A DNA stretch of 64,000 nt from Caballeronia sp. SBC1. GTDB taxonomy: Bacteria > Pseudomonadota > Gammaproteobacteria > Burkholderiales > Burkholderiaceae. The translations under genes and the position numbers were made by a program. The first letter of the stretch is position 1. Every line of letters starts with the position of its first letter. Shown in pieces: positions 8,698-16,773 of this stretch. The stretch is taken from the NCBI RefSeq assembly GCF_011493005.1, contig NZ_CP049157.1:248001-312000 (forward strand). The letters are read 5' to 3'. The notes under the pieces were generated by a model that did not search any database, was not told where the DNA came from, and was given only the letters and a program-made list of their open reading frames with translations.

Positions 8698-10317
8698 CTA
8701 AGCCACAATGGTTTCCACCAGCATCGGTCCGGCACTGTGCAAAGCTTCGTTCAATACGTCCCTCAAGCGGGCGGCCTCCCTGACCGCAACACCGCGACAT
8801 CCCATGCCGGCAGCAAGCGTCACGAAATCCAGACCCGGAAGGTCGGTTCCCTGCACCGGATCGCTCGGTGCGAAACCAAACACCGGTGCAAAATCCTGCA
8901 ACGCCGCGTATCGTGAATTATTCAGGATGACGAATGTAATAGGCAGGTTGAGCTGCACTGCGCTCCATATAGCCTGAATCGAATACATGCTGGAACCGTC
9001 GCCAATCAGCGCGATTACCTGGGTGCCTGGCTTGGCGAGCGCGACGCCCACTGCTGCGGGCATGCCGTATCCAAGGCCGCCGCTTTCCATGGTCAGGAAG
9101 GTGCCGCTACGGGTGAACGGCAGATATTCCTGCATGACCGGCCGCGCACTCGGTGCTTCTTCAACCACGACATAGGCCGGGTTGCGTACTTCGGCAAGCG
9201 TTTGCAGCACGAATGCCACCGACATCAGCGGTGAAGCCTCCGCGCGCGGAGGCGCACGGCGAGCCGCTGGCAGCGGACGCGTCCTGGGTGCGGGCCGTGT
9301 CAGCAAGTCCGTGACGCCCAGCCGGATGTTCCCGACCGTCGCGGTGCCGGTTGGGGTCCAGGCTGCCACGCCGGGGTCATCGACAAGCTGGAATAGTTGC
9401 GCGCCCGGGGGAACGTGTGGACCGCCGCCTTCCACGTGGTAAGTGAACGCGGGAGCACCGAGTACGCAGATGAGATCATGGCCGCCCAGTATCTCGACGA
9501 TCTTCTCGCGCATGGCAGGAAGGAAACCGGCGAACAGCCGATGATCCTCAGGAAAGCTGCATCTTCCCGACATGGGAGCCACGAAAACGCGTGCCTGATG
9601 ACGCTCTGCGAGGCGCACGACTTCGTCCACCGCGCCCGCGCGATCCACGCCGCCACCGACGACAAACGCAGGCCGCGCGCATTGATCGAGCGCGTCGCCC
9701 ATGCGCGCCAGCATGACCGGATCGGGCCGTGTCACCGTGCTGACCTCGCTCACCGGCACATAGTCCGCCGGTTGATCCCAATCGTCAGCAGGAATAGAGA
9801 CGAACACGGGCCCCCGCGGCTCCTGCATGGCTATGTGATAAGCGCGCGCGATTGCCAGCGGCACGTCGGCAGCCCGCGCCGGTTCAATACTCCATTTCAC
9901 GTAAGGCTTGGGCAACTCGGTTGCCTGCGTCGATGCCAGGAAAGGGTCGAATGGAAGGATTGAACGGGCCTGTTGTCCGGCCGTCACGACAATCGGCGAC
10001 CGGTTACGAAATGCGGTGAAAATATTGCCCATCGCGTTACCGACACCCGCTGCCGAATGCAGGTTCACCAGCGAGGCGTTACCCGTTGCCTGCGCATAAC
10101 CGTCGGCCATGCCGACCACAACGGCCTCTTGAAGCCCAAGTATGTAGCGGAAATCGGCGGGAAAATCGCGAAACATCGGCAACTCTGTTGACCCCGGATT
10201 CGCGAATACCGACGTCATTCCCACCCGTCGCATGAAATCGATCACGGCGTCGCGGACCGTAATGCGCGCGGGTTGATTGCGGCCTGAAATAGCCTGCTGC
10301 GGGGTGCTGCCTGTCAT
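8698..10317 (-). CDS. mdlC: benzoylformate decarboxylase (ThDP-dependent)
   Basis: A 539-residue thiamine diphosphate enzyme that decarboxylates benzoylformate to benzaldehyde. It matches Pseudomonas MdlC along its length, with an N-terminal extension of 17 residues. The key residues are all present: Ser43 in ANPGSTELP, Glu64 in GLQEAVVVG, which activates the cofactor, and His87 in NLHSAAG. A His in FPEDHRLF corresponds to His281 of the Pseudomonas enzyme. The C-terminal domain has GDGSSMYS and NN for ThDP and magnesium. AGGAGG precedes the ATG. It is the first gene of a minus-strand unit with the aldehyde dehydrogenase, MFS carrier and porin. No mandelate dehydrogenase or racemase gene is present in the window. 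Confidence 0.88.
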   Translation of the reverse strand: MTGSTPQQAISGRNQPARITVRDAVIDFMRRVGMTSVFANPGSTELPMFRDFPADFRYILGLQEAVVVGMADGYAQATGNASLVNLHSAAGVGNAMGNIFTAFRNRSPIVVTAGQQARSILPFDPFLASTQATELPKPYVKWSIEPARAADVPLAIARAYHIAMQEPRGPVFVSIPADDWDQPADYVPVSEVSTVTRPDPVMLARMGDALDQCARPAFVVGGGVDRAGAVDEVVRLAERHQARVFVAPMSGRCSFPEDHRLFAGFLPAMREKIVEILGGHDLICVLGAPAFTYHVEGGGPHVPPGAQLFQLVDDPGVAAWTPTGTATVGNIRLGVTDLLTRPAPRTRPLPAARRAPPRAEASPLMSVAFVLQTLAEVRNPAYVVVEEAPSARPVMQEYLPFTRSGTFLTMESGGLGYGMPAAVGVALAKPGTQVIALIGDGSSMYSIQAIWSAVQLNLPITFVILNNSRYAALQDFAPVFGFAPSDPVQGTDLPGLDFVTLAAGMGCRGVAVREAARLRDVLNEALHSAGPMLVETIVA

Positions 10318-10939
10318 GCAATTGCCTCCTGAAAATCCAGCGAGTGAGCGCTTTATCCGTTACATGATTATCCAAACCCCCGTACATCATGAATATTGCC
10401 TTTTTAAGAGAAAGTCATTACGTTTGCGCATGACTCTGAACCCTGGTTTACCATGACGGTGGTTCCCTATCACATTGATTTGCGCGCCGCCTTAGTGCGG
10501 CGTGAAGGTGCCAAGCCCCTTGTTCCAACTTTCCCGGCACGCCTCAGTTGATCTTGAACCGACGCAGCGTTTCCTACTCGAACAGGCCTGCAAAACAGGC
10601 TTGCAAAAGCGCTACCCCCGCCAACGAATTGACGGTCCATTTCGAAGTGCGCTCCTTAAGGCACTCCAGGCTCACAAGCAAGACGGCATTTCTGTATACC
10701 TGCAATTCGTCGCGACCACATCCCTGAGCGTTATAAACCGCTACATTTTGAGGAACACTGCGATCGCTAATGAGTGTCTTCAGGTCGCTATTTAAAGTGG
10801 TGCCAACGATATTCACGTTCGCTCCTATCCGGCCCCGGAAGCGAGCTTTGCGCTGAGTTATCTTTAGATATTCTTTAGATCGGAATGTAATGAACTTCTT
10901 AATTCTTGATCTCTGACATTAACCGATTAGGATGACGAA
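10318..10939. other. divergent intergenic region with one doubtful small ORF
   Basis: About 620 bases between mdlC and the flavoreductase. The left part should hold the mdlC promoter; the AT-rich stretch 10855-10920 should hold that of the reductase. Apart from the 80-codon frame listed separately, I see no recognisable gene. A regulator would be expected here, and its absence fits a degraded junction. Confidence 0.45.
10574..10816 (-). CDS. hypothetical 80-aa protein with GTG start
   Basis: An 80-residue frame beginning at a GTG with a good AGGAG five bases upstream, which is the only reason to list it. The product starts NIVGTTLNSDLKTL and ends in a short hydrophobic stretch, GVALLQACFAGLF. 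I recognise no family. It may be a real small gene or the 5-prime remnant of a longer, decayed one, since it lies in a junction with other truncated genes. An overlapping plus-strand frame (10502-10795) has less support. Confidence 0.3.
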   Translation of the reverse strand: MNIVGTTLNSDLKTLISDRSVPQNVAVYNAQGCGRDELQVYRNAVLLVSLECLKERTSKWTVNSLAGVALLQACFAGLFE

Positions 10940-11617
10940 ATGGATACGTTTGGTGTTGTTGTTCGGAGGAAATGGGCCGTAACGCAGGACGTTATCGGCC
11001 TGGAACTAGTCGCTGAGACCCGCGCCAAACTCCCGGCATTCACGGCGGGTGCGTACATTGATGTGCACATCCCTCAGCCTGAGGATGCTCAAAGCGTCGT
11101 TCGCCAGTATTCGCTCTGCAACGCTCCAACGGACAGGGATGCCTACGTATTGGGAATCAAGGAAGATAGCCGATCCCGGGGAGGGTCAGCCACGATTCAT
11201 CGAGACGTTCTTGAAGGGGACAAACTTTTCATAGGGCCGCCTCGTAACAATTTTCAATTGTCTGACTCTTCGCAGAAGGCGCTCCTGTTCGCTGCAGGTA
11301 TTGGAATCACGCCGTTGCTCGCGATGGCTCAAGAGCTGGCATTTAATCAGCGCCCGTTCGACTTGCATTATTTCGCGCGATCGACGGAGTGTGCTGCGTT
11401 TCAGGATCGCTTGAGCACCATGGAACATAGCGGACACGTCCACTATCACTATGGGCTCACGCCTGAGGCAACTGAACGTGCGGTGGGCTATGCCGTCGAG
11501 GCGGCACCATCCAATACCCACGCCTACTGTTGCGGACCGACGGCTTTTATGGACGTTGTCGTCGCTCACGCTCGACAATGGATATACCCTGACAACATCC
11601 ATTTGGAGTATTTCTAG
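10940..11617 (+). CDS. phthalate-dioxygenase-reductase-like flavoprotein lacking the ferredoxin domain
   Basis: A 225-residue FMN/NAD reductase of the VanB/phthalate dioxygenase reductase family. The flavin-binding RQYSLCNAP motif lies near residue 55, and AAGIGITPLLAMA near residue 120 binds NAD. YCCGPTAFMDVV closes the NAD domain. Family members are about 315 residues long and carry a C-terminal plant-type 2Fe-2S domain. Here a TAG directly follows HLEYF, where the linker to that domain begins, and no cysteine cluster follows in any frame. The gene is therefore probably a truncated relic or a ferredoxin-free reductase. No oxygenase partner lies next to it. Confidence 0.7.
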   Translation: MDTFGVVVRRKWAVTQDVIGLELVAETRAKLPAFTAGAYIDVHIPQPEDAQSVVRQYSLCNAPTDRDAYVLGIKEDSRSRGGSATIHRDVLEGDKLFIGPPRNNFQLSDSSQKALLFAAGIGITPLLAMAQELAFNQRPFDLHYFARSTECAAFQDRLSTMEHSGHVHYHYGLTPEATERAVGYAVEAAPSNTHAYCCGPTAFMDVVVAHARQWIYPDNIHLEYF

Positions 11618-11859
11618 CCGGCCCCGCCAACTTCGCGTCTACTTGACGTTCGGAATTCGTTGCCCAAGAAGCGGCGCTTCTGAATGATTTCTTTCGCCGA
11701 AAAATCACCCTTGCCGAATATGGCTAGCGGAGATCGTCAACATTGATCCACCAGGTGGCAAGTGAAGTTGGCAGGGCAACGGATTTATCGAGCCACTTAG
11801 GCCCGCAACACTTGCCGCGATAAAAAAGGCACGCCTTGACTATCGTGGTTGATCCACCC

Positions 11860-12045
11860 CTACTCGTTCGACCACAGCTTGCCGGCCGTGGCCCAGTTTT
11901 CCCGCTTAACTTCGGTCAAGATGATATCGACCGCGTCCGGCGCGCAGCCTAGCGATTCGCAAGTCGCGCGCGTGATGGCCTCGACGAACTTGCTCTTTTG
12001 TTCGGACGTCCTGCCCTCGAATAACTGAATATTGAAAGTCGGCAT
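11860..12045 (-). CDS. 4-oxalocrotonate tautomerase family protein
   Basis: A 61-residue protein of 4-oxalocrotonate tautomerase size. After removal of the initiator methionine it starts with proline (PTFNIQLFEG), the catalytic base of the family. GRTSEQKSKFVEAITRATC and the spaced ILTEVKRENWATAG region follow the 4-OT/DmpI pattern. An AGGAA ribosome site precedes it. No meta-cleavage genes adjoin it, so its substrate is open; it may act on a promiscuous keto-enol substrate. Confidence 0.8.
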   Translation of the reverse strand: MPTFNIQLFEGRTSEQKSKFVEAITRATCESLGCAPDAVDIILTEVKRENWATAGKLWSNE

Positions 12046-12178
12046 AGTGGGTTCCTGTTAAATTCAAGAGTGGATGGAAGAGAACGCGCAAAGATCGTCA
12101 CGCGCGGTTCGACAAATCAATTCGATGAAGCCTACGCAGGAGCGCTGGGTCCAGACGGCGCGATGCGCGCGATCAGTT

Positions 12179-13135
12179 TTATGGGTGAGCCACATCGGAC
12201 TCTCCACTATTGACGCGGGCATTGAAGCGCTGCTCAAGCAACTGCACCGCCCACGAAGCCAGTACGAAAGGGGCGGTCATCGCGGGTATCCCAACTGCTG
12301 TCGCAGCGAGCTCGATTAGCAAGGTCAAAACAATGGCTGAAATCGGCGCTTTGACACCGAACCGGCACGTCGCAAGCGCCGCTAGTGCTGGATTGAAGCC
12401 GCATGCACCGCTCTGCAGCACGCCGGCAGACGTGCCGAAAACCGTAAATAGCGCAAGTCCGAGTGCGCTACCACCAAGTGCCCATGCAGCACGCGATGGC
12501 CTCGCCACCAGGAGGCCGACGAGAATCAAAGCTCCCGCAGCAGGCCCCGCAGCAAAAGCGATCGGTGCCAGGCCCGCGACAATACCTTCGAGGCACGGCC
12601 GAAAGAATGCAGGGGCCACGCTAAAAATCAAATGAACACCGCTGTCCGCGCTTGCCGGGGCAGCAACGCTCACTGCCGCAGTTGCGGAGGATGGGTCGGC
12701 GAATAAAGGTAGCCAAGCCCATGTCACAAGCACCGCGGGACTCGAATAGGCCGCCAGATTCCAACGGTTGAGCGCCCGGGTGAGCATGTCCGACAAACCG
12801 GTGGCTAACACCGCCGCGAGGATTGCGACGGCACTCGCGCGCGAATTGTCATGGATGAACGTAAACGCAGCGAGTGCCGCGAGCCCTCCATTAAAGCCAT
12901 GCAAGTCGTTGCGCGTTGCCGGCGAACTATGGTCATCGAAGATGTGCGCGAGCACATTGCCCGTCAGCGTGCCTACTAACAATGCGCATGCAAGGCGCGG
13001 GCTGAAGCACAACAAAGCGAGGACGATGATCCCGCCTGTCGCGGCGTTTCTCTGCAGCACGATTTGGCCCATGCTTCGGGCGAAACTGCGAATCTGCATC
13101 GTAGCTTCGGTATCGACTCTAATTGCAATTGGCAT
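12179..13135 (-). CDS. urea transporter (UT family)
   Basis: A membrane protein of up to 318 residues with about ten hydrophobic segments in two similar halves. Each half has the urea-channel signature: LHGFNGGLAALAAF in the first and GACGFNPALAALA in the second, and TAPFVLASW occurs near the C-terminus. This is the bacterial UT fold, which lets urea pass down its gradient. An in-frame ATG at 13099 is an alternative start; neither has a strong ribosome site. It lies just downstream of an xdhA remnant on the same strand. Purine breakdown produces urea, so the two probably came from a purine-catabolic locus. Confidence 0.8.
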   Translation of the reverse strand: MPIAIRVDTEATMQIRSFARSMGQIVLQRNAATGGIIVLALLCFSPRLACALLVGTLTGNVLAHIFDDHSSPATRNDLHGFNGGLAALAAFTFIHDNSRASAVAILAAVLATGLSDMLTRALNRWNLAAYSSPAVLVTWAWLPLFADPSSATAAVSVAAPASADSGVHLIFSVAPAFFRPCLEGIVAGLAPIAFAAGPAAGALILVGLLVARPSRAAWALGGSALGLALFTVFGTSAGVLQSGACGFNPALAALATCRFGVKAPISAIVLTLLIELAATAVGIPAMTAPFVLASWAVQLLEQRFNARVNSGESDVAHP

Positions 13136-13178
13136 TGTGAGCGCAGACAGCTTGACACCCGCGGCGCTCGTGAGCCCG

Positions 13179-13334
13179 ACGCAGATCTTCGATGGCGAAC
13201 AGCGCTGTGCCGCCAGGCGTTGGCAGGAACTGAATGCACACGTTGACCGCCTTGAACTTGACGATGCGCGTGATGGCTGCGTCGCTGACTTCGCGAATCG
13301 CGTTGCGGTAGTAGAAGCGCATGGGCTGCCTCAT
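13179..13334 (-). pseudogene. xdhA: xanthine dehydrogenase small subunit (xdhA) remnant, internally deleted
   Basis: The ATG at 13334 opens a reading frame that begins MRFYYRNAIREVSDAAITR, the typical start of the XdhA iron-sulfur/FAD subunit. It then jumps directly to KAVNVCIQFLPTPGGTALF and IEDLR. In intact XdhA these two blocks are separated by roughly forty residues that carry the first 2Fe-2S cysteine cluster. That cluster is missing here, and the frame leaves the family after about 52 residues. The piece is therefore a dead N-terminal fragment. The rest of 13335-13554 shows nothing coding. Confidence 0.65.
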
Positions 13335-13554
13335 GTCTCGGTGCTCGCGTTGGTTTGCGCTGCTGCTTTTCGGGTCGTTGTGACGTCGTCCCATGGCTTT
13401 CGCGCGCCGGTCGGAACAATGCCACTGTGACGGATCGAAACGTATCACCGTCAATATTTCCAGCCCATAGCGACGAAGGCATGCCCGATATATCATTGCG
13501 GCGATAAGTCACGCTTCGTTTTGGTGGCCATGCGCATCGGGCCGCCGCGCCTGA

Positions 13555-13944
13555 TCAGCTCGCGTTGTCGTGCACGTGATAATCGTCGGCGCCCCAATAC
13601 GCACGCATCCGCTTGATCTTGCCGGCGGCGTCGAAATCCATGACGTCTGTAACATCGATATGGGCCGCCTGCCCTTGCGCGACGATGTGCACGCGAAAAC
13701 TGATCGACGCGCTGTTGCCGTGCGAGCCGCGCGGCGGCGCCAGTAGTTCGAGACGTGCGCCCACCGACGTCGCAAAGCTATAAAACGCCTCGATCTCGCT
13801 CTTACCCTCTTTCCTCGGCGTGCCAACCGGATCTTCGACGCTCGCGTTGTCGGCGAACAGCGCAACGACGCGGGATGCGTCCGCTGCGTTGAAGGCGTCG
13901 ATATAGTCGAGCAGGCTCGCTTTCATGTTCTGACTGGTGTTCAT
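13555..13944 (-). CDS. ksi: steroid Delta5-3-ketosteroid isomerase
   Basis: A 129-residue protein of the NTF2-like fold, the size of bacterial ketosteroid isomerase, which moves the Delta5 double bond of 3-keto steroids to Delta4. The catalytic set matches the Comamonas enzyme: Tyr14 in DYIDAFN, Asp38 in VEDPVGTP (the proton-shuttling base) and Asp100 in TDVMDFD, which completes the oxyanion hole. AGGAGA lies just before the ATG at 13944. The gene starts eight bases after the SDR gene upstream, so the pair would convert 3-hydroxy-Delta5 steroids to 3-keto-Delta4 products. Confidence 0.9.
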   Translation of the reverse strand: MNTSQNMKASLLDYIDAFNAADASRVVALFADNASVEDPVGTPRKEGKSEIEAFYSFATSVGARLELLAPPRGSHGNSASISFRVHIVAQGQAAHIDVTDVMDFDAAGKIKRMRAYWGADDYHVHDNAS

Positions 13945-13952
13945 GGTGTCTC

Positions 13953-14738
13953 CTAGCGCGCGGTATAACCGCCATCGATCACCAGTTCCGTGCCGGTCAC
14001 ATAACGTCCGGCCGGCGACACCAGATACAGGATGCCTGCTGCGATATCCTGCGGATCGCCGATCGTGGCAAGTGGCACGAGCGTCTTCATATGCGCAAAG
14101 ATCTGTTCCGGGTCGCCCAGCTTCGCAAAGGCATCTTCGAGCAGCGGCGTACGGATGAAGCCCGGGTGCACGGAGTTGGCGCGGATATTCTGTGTCGCGT
14201 ACAACATCGCTTCAGTCTTGGCCATCAGGCGCACTGCGCCTTTCGATGCGTGATACGCCGGCACGTCCGGGCCACCGACCAGCCCGTACATTGACGACAG
14301 ATTCACGATCGAACCGCCGCCCGCCGCGATCAATTGCGGAATCGCGTACTTCGTGCACAGGAACACGCCTGTCACGTTGACGTCGATGACTTTCTGCCAT
14401 TGCTGCAGCGTCATTTCATGCGTCGGCAGGTTCACGCCTTCGATGCCGGCGTTGTTCACCAGCACGTCGAGCCGCCCAAAGCGCGCGCCGATCTCGCCAA
14501 ACACGCGCTGCACGTCGTCTTCCTGCGTGACATCCAGCTTCCAGAAAGCGGCGTTGCCACCCTCCTCGTTGATCTGCGCGACGAGCTGCTCGCCGCTTTC
14601 CGTGAGAATGTCGAGCACTGCGATCGCCGATCCGGCCGCCGCAAGCGTGCGCGCCGTCTGTGCGCCGATGCCACGTGCGCCGCCCGTGATCGCGCTCACC
14701 TTGCCGCTTAGGTCAAACAGGTGTTGGGGAAATGTCAT
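13953..14738 (-). CDS. SDR family (hydroxysteroid) dehydrogenase
   Basis: A 261-residue classical short-chain dehydrogenase. It has the NAD-binding TGGARGIGAQTA, the structural NNAG, the catalytic serine in VNLSSMYGL and the YHASK tyrosine-lysine pair. An aspartate at the end of strand 2 (AVLDI) favours NAD over NADP. It lies between the tesD hydrolase gene and the ketosteroid isomerase gene, closely spaced with the latter, which suggests a 3-hydroxysteroid dehydrogenase. Sequence alone cannot fix which hydroxyl group it oxidises. Confidence 0.83.
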   Translation of the reverse strand: MTFPQHLFDLSGKVSAITGGARGIGAQTARTLAAAGSAIAVLDILTESGEQLVAQINEEGGNAAFWKLDVTQEDDVQRVFGEIGARFGRLDVLVNNAGIEGVNLPTHEMTLQQWQKVIDVNVTGVFLCTKYAIPQLIAAGGGSIVNLSSMYGLVGGPDVPAYHASKGAVRLMAKTEAMLYATQNIRANSVHPGFIRTPLLEDAFAKLGDPEQIFAHMKTLVPLATIGDPQDIAAGILYLVSPAGRYVTGTELVIDGGYTAR

Positions 14739-14811
14739 GCCGTCTGCGTGATGATTGTTTTCAACTGAGCTTCAGATACTACATACCGCGAATTGCAAAC
14801 CGAAGCGTGCC

Positions 14812-15672
14812 TTAAGCGGCACGCGCACGCGCAAGAAATTCCAGACATTCGCGGTTGAAATAGTCCCGATGCTCGACCATCACCCAATGGCCGCATCGAT
14901 TCATCAGGACAAAGCGCGCGTCGGCGCAATGTTCGAGAAAGCGTGATGCGCCGCTCACCGGATTGAAGCGGTCGTCGGTGCCCCAGAAGCCGAGCACCGG
15001 ACAACGCAGTTCGGCGAGCCGTTCGGTGAGGTTCGGCACGCGCATGGTCGACAGTACCTCCGGCGGCTGGTGTTCACAGACGCGCATGCGTTCGTCGACC
15101 AGCGCATCGGTCACGAGGCCGCGGTCGAACACGAGCAGTTCGAGCAATTCGCGCATCGTGCCGCGGTTCATCTGGCGGTTCGTGAACAGCGACACCATCT
15201 TCTGGATTCCTTCCATCCGGAAGTAGGTCTCGCGCTCTTCGACCCCACCAGGGGCCATCATGATCAGACTGTCGACGTCGGCCGGATAGTCGAGCGCGTA
15301 TTGCAGCGCGATCGCGCCGCCGAGCGAATTGCCGAGCAGCGTCGCACGGCCGATACCAAGCACTTCGAGTTGCGCGCGCAATGCGTCGACGAAAAAGTCG
15401 AGCGTGTAAGCGACATCCGAAGGCTTCGACGATGCGCCATAACCCGGCAGGTCGACCACGATTGCACGGAGACCCGCCGCCGCAAACTGCGGATAGTTGT
15501 GTTTGAAATTGCTGAAACCGCTCGCACCCGGCCCGCTGCCGTGGATGAATACGACCGGCGCGCCGCTGCCGGCTTCGAAATGGTGGAGCCTGAGACCGCC
15601 TGGTGTCTCGGTGAAAGCCCCTATCGGCGCGCTCGGTGCGCGGGCAGTGGACTCGGTGGGCGTTGCGGTCAT
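14812..15672 (-). CDS. tesD: 4,5-9,10-diseco (DSHA) meta-cleavage product hydrolase
   Basis: A 286-residue alpha/beta hydrolase that splits the ring-A meta-cleavage product 4,5-9,10-diseco-3-hydroxy-5,9,17-trioxoandrosta-1(10),2-diene-4-oate into the C5 dienoate and the C/D-ring propionate. I chose the ATG at 15672, which follows AGGAGA and gives the length of HsaD/TesD; the frame continues upstream to 15771. The catalytic triad is Ser116 in GNSLGG, Asp234 in GTDDRF and His262 in CGHWVMVEH, with the oxyanion loop in HGSGPGASG. It is divergent from an SDR gene across a region containing a predicted operator. Confidence 0.9.
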   Translation of the reverse strand: MTATPTESTARAPSAPIGAFTETPGGLRLHHFEAGSGAPVVFIHGSGPGASGFSNFKHNYPQFAAAGLRAIVVDLPGYGASSKPSDVAYTLDFFVDALRAQLEVLGIGRATLLGNSLGGAIALQYALDYPADVDSLIMMAPGGVEERETYFRMEGIQKMVSLFTNRQMNRGTMRELLELLVFDRGLVTDALVDERMRVCEHQPPEVLSTMRVPNLTERLAELRCPVLGFWGTDDRFNPVSGASRFLEHCADARFVLMNRCGHWVMVEHRDYFNRECLEFLARARAA

Positions 15673-15768
15673 GCGCGCTTGTCTCCTGTCTCGCGCCGCG
15701 CTCATCGGCGCGGCAGATGGTATGAAGTTCGCCAGCGAAAACATGATCCATCTGAACCTGCGCCCGGG

Positions 15769-15787
15769 CATCGTCTTTTCAGACTAC
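15769..15787 (-). promoter_or_regulatory. predicted steroid-regulon operator (tesD / SDR divergent region)
   Basis: On the minus strand this reads GTAGTCTGAAAAGACGATG, which matches CTAGTCC-N5-GACGATG at 12 of 14 fixed positions. It lies 96 bases before the tesD start and 59 bases before the start of the plus-strand SDR, so one site could serve both. The orientation follows tesD. Confidence 0.6.
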
Positions 15788-15846
15788 GAGGCAAACCGGC
15801 ATTTCTCCTACCATCGGGCACACTTGATCAGACGGAGACGGCAGCA

Positions 15847-16680
15847 ATGGCAACATTCGATTTCAGCGGCAAGGTCGTGCTGGTGACGGGCGGCACGAAG
15901 GGCATCGGCGCCGGCATTGCGCAAGCCTTTCTCGATACGGGCGCAACCGTCTATGTTTGCGGGCGTACGCCGCCCGCTGGCGAGACTGGAGACACGGGTG
16001 GAAAGCCGCGCTTCATCGCAGTCGACGTCCGCGATATCGATTGTCTCGACGCGATGCTGGCAACCATCGAACGCGAAACGGGCCGGCTCGACGTGGTGGT
16101 GAACAACGCTGGCGGTGCGCCATTCGCTCTCGCTGCGCATGCGTCGCCGCGCTTTACCGAAGCCGTGATTCGCCTCAATCTGCTCGCACCGCTGCAGCTC
16201 GCGCAGCGCGCTAACGCGTTGATGCAACGACAGGCAACAGGCGGCGTGCTGCTGTTTATCGGCAGCATCAGCGGCTTACGTGCGTCGCCGGGAACAGCGG
16301 CATACGGTGCGGCAAAGGCGGGCATCCTTAACGCGGTGCGCTCGCTCGCGGTCGAATGGGCGCCCAAGGTACGCGTGTGCGCGGTGAGTCCAAGCCTCGT
16401 GCAAACGGATGCGGCCACAAGCGGTCATCTCGGCGAATCCGAAGACGCCAACGCGATCCAGGCCATCACCAAGACGATCCCGGCAGGCCGGCTCGCGACG
16501 CCGGACGACATTGCCTCCGCGTGCCTGTTCCTCGCTTCGCCGCATGCGGCTTATGCATCGGGCAGCAATCTCGTACTCGAAGGCGGCGGCGAAGTGCCTG
16601 CGTTCCTGGCAGCAACCAATCTCCATGAAGCATTCACAACGAAGCCCCAACCCGTGCCGCCCGCTTGTGTCGTGTCTTAG
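15847..16680 (+). CDS. SDR family oxidoreductase of the steroid locus
   Basis: A 277-residue short-chain dehydrogenase. The frame is open far upstream, but the protein proper starts at the ATG at 15847, after GGAG, with MATFDFSGKVVLVTGGTKGIG. It has the NNAGGAP motif, a serine in FIGSISGL and a YGAAK active site. CGRTPP after strand 2 suggests NADP. It is transcribed away from tesD across the shared operator region. A hydroxysteroid or hydroxyacyl-CoA dehydrogenase role is likely from context, but the step is not identified. Confidence 0.82.
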   Translation: MATFDFSGKVVLVTGGTKGIGAGIAQAFLDTGATVYVCGRTPPAGETGDTGGKPRFIAVDVRDIDCLDAMLATIERETGRLDVVVNNAGGAPFALAAHASPRFTEAVIRLNLLAPLQLAQRANALMQRQATGGVLLFIGSISGLRASPGTAAYGAAKAGILNAVRSLAVEWAPKVRVCAVSPSLVQTDAATSGHLGESEDANAIQAITKTIPAGRLATPDDIASACLFLASPHAAYASGSNLVLEGGGEVPAFLAATNLHEAFTTKPQPVPPACVVS

Positions 16681-16689
16681 GGCAATCGA

Positions 16690-16708
16690 CTAGTCCGTTT
16701 TGACGATT
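16690..16708 (+). promoter_or_regulatory. predicted steroid-regulon operator (DUF1302 unit)
   Basis: CTAGTCCGTTTTGACGATT matches the CTAGTCC-N5-GACGATG consensus at 13 of 14 fixed positions. It lies 65 bases before the DUF1302 start and is oriented with that gene. The same spacing is seen at hsaC and hsaA. Confidence 0.75.
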
Positions 16709-16773
16709 CTCGCGCCGCACGCGCCCCCTAACCTCTGATCACAACAAATTCGGACGTGACCAGAGGAGACAGG

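Noticed and set aside
10502..10795. 97-codon frame on the plus strand
   Set aside because: No ribosome site and no family resemblance; the opposite-strand frame with a good GTG start is the better, though weak, candidate.
15070..15846. Long N-terminal extension of the SDR at 15847
   Set aside because: The extension overlaps tesD on the other strand and is low-complexity; the SDR core begins directly at the ATG with a ribosome site.
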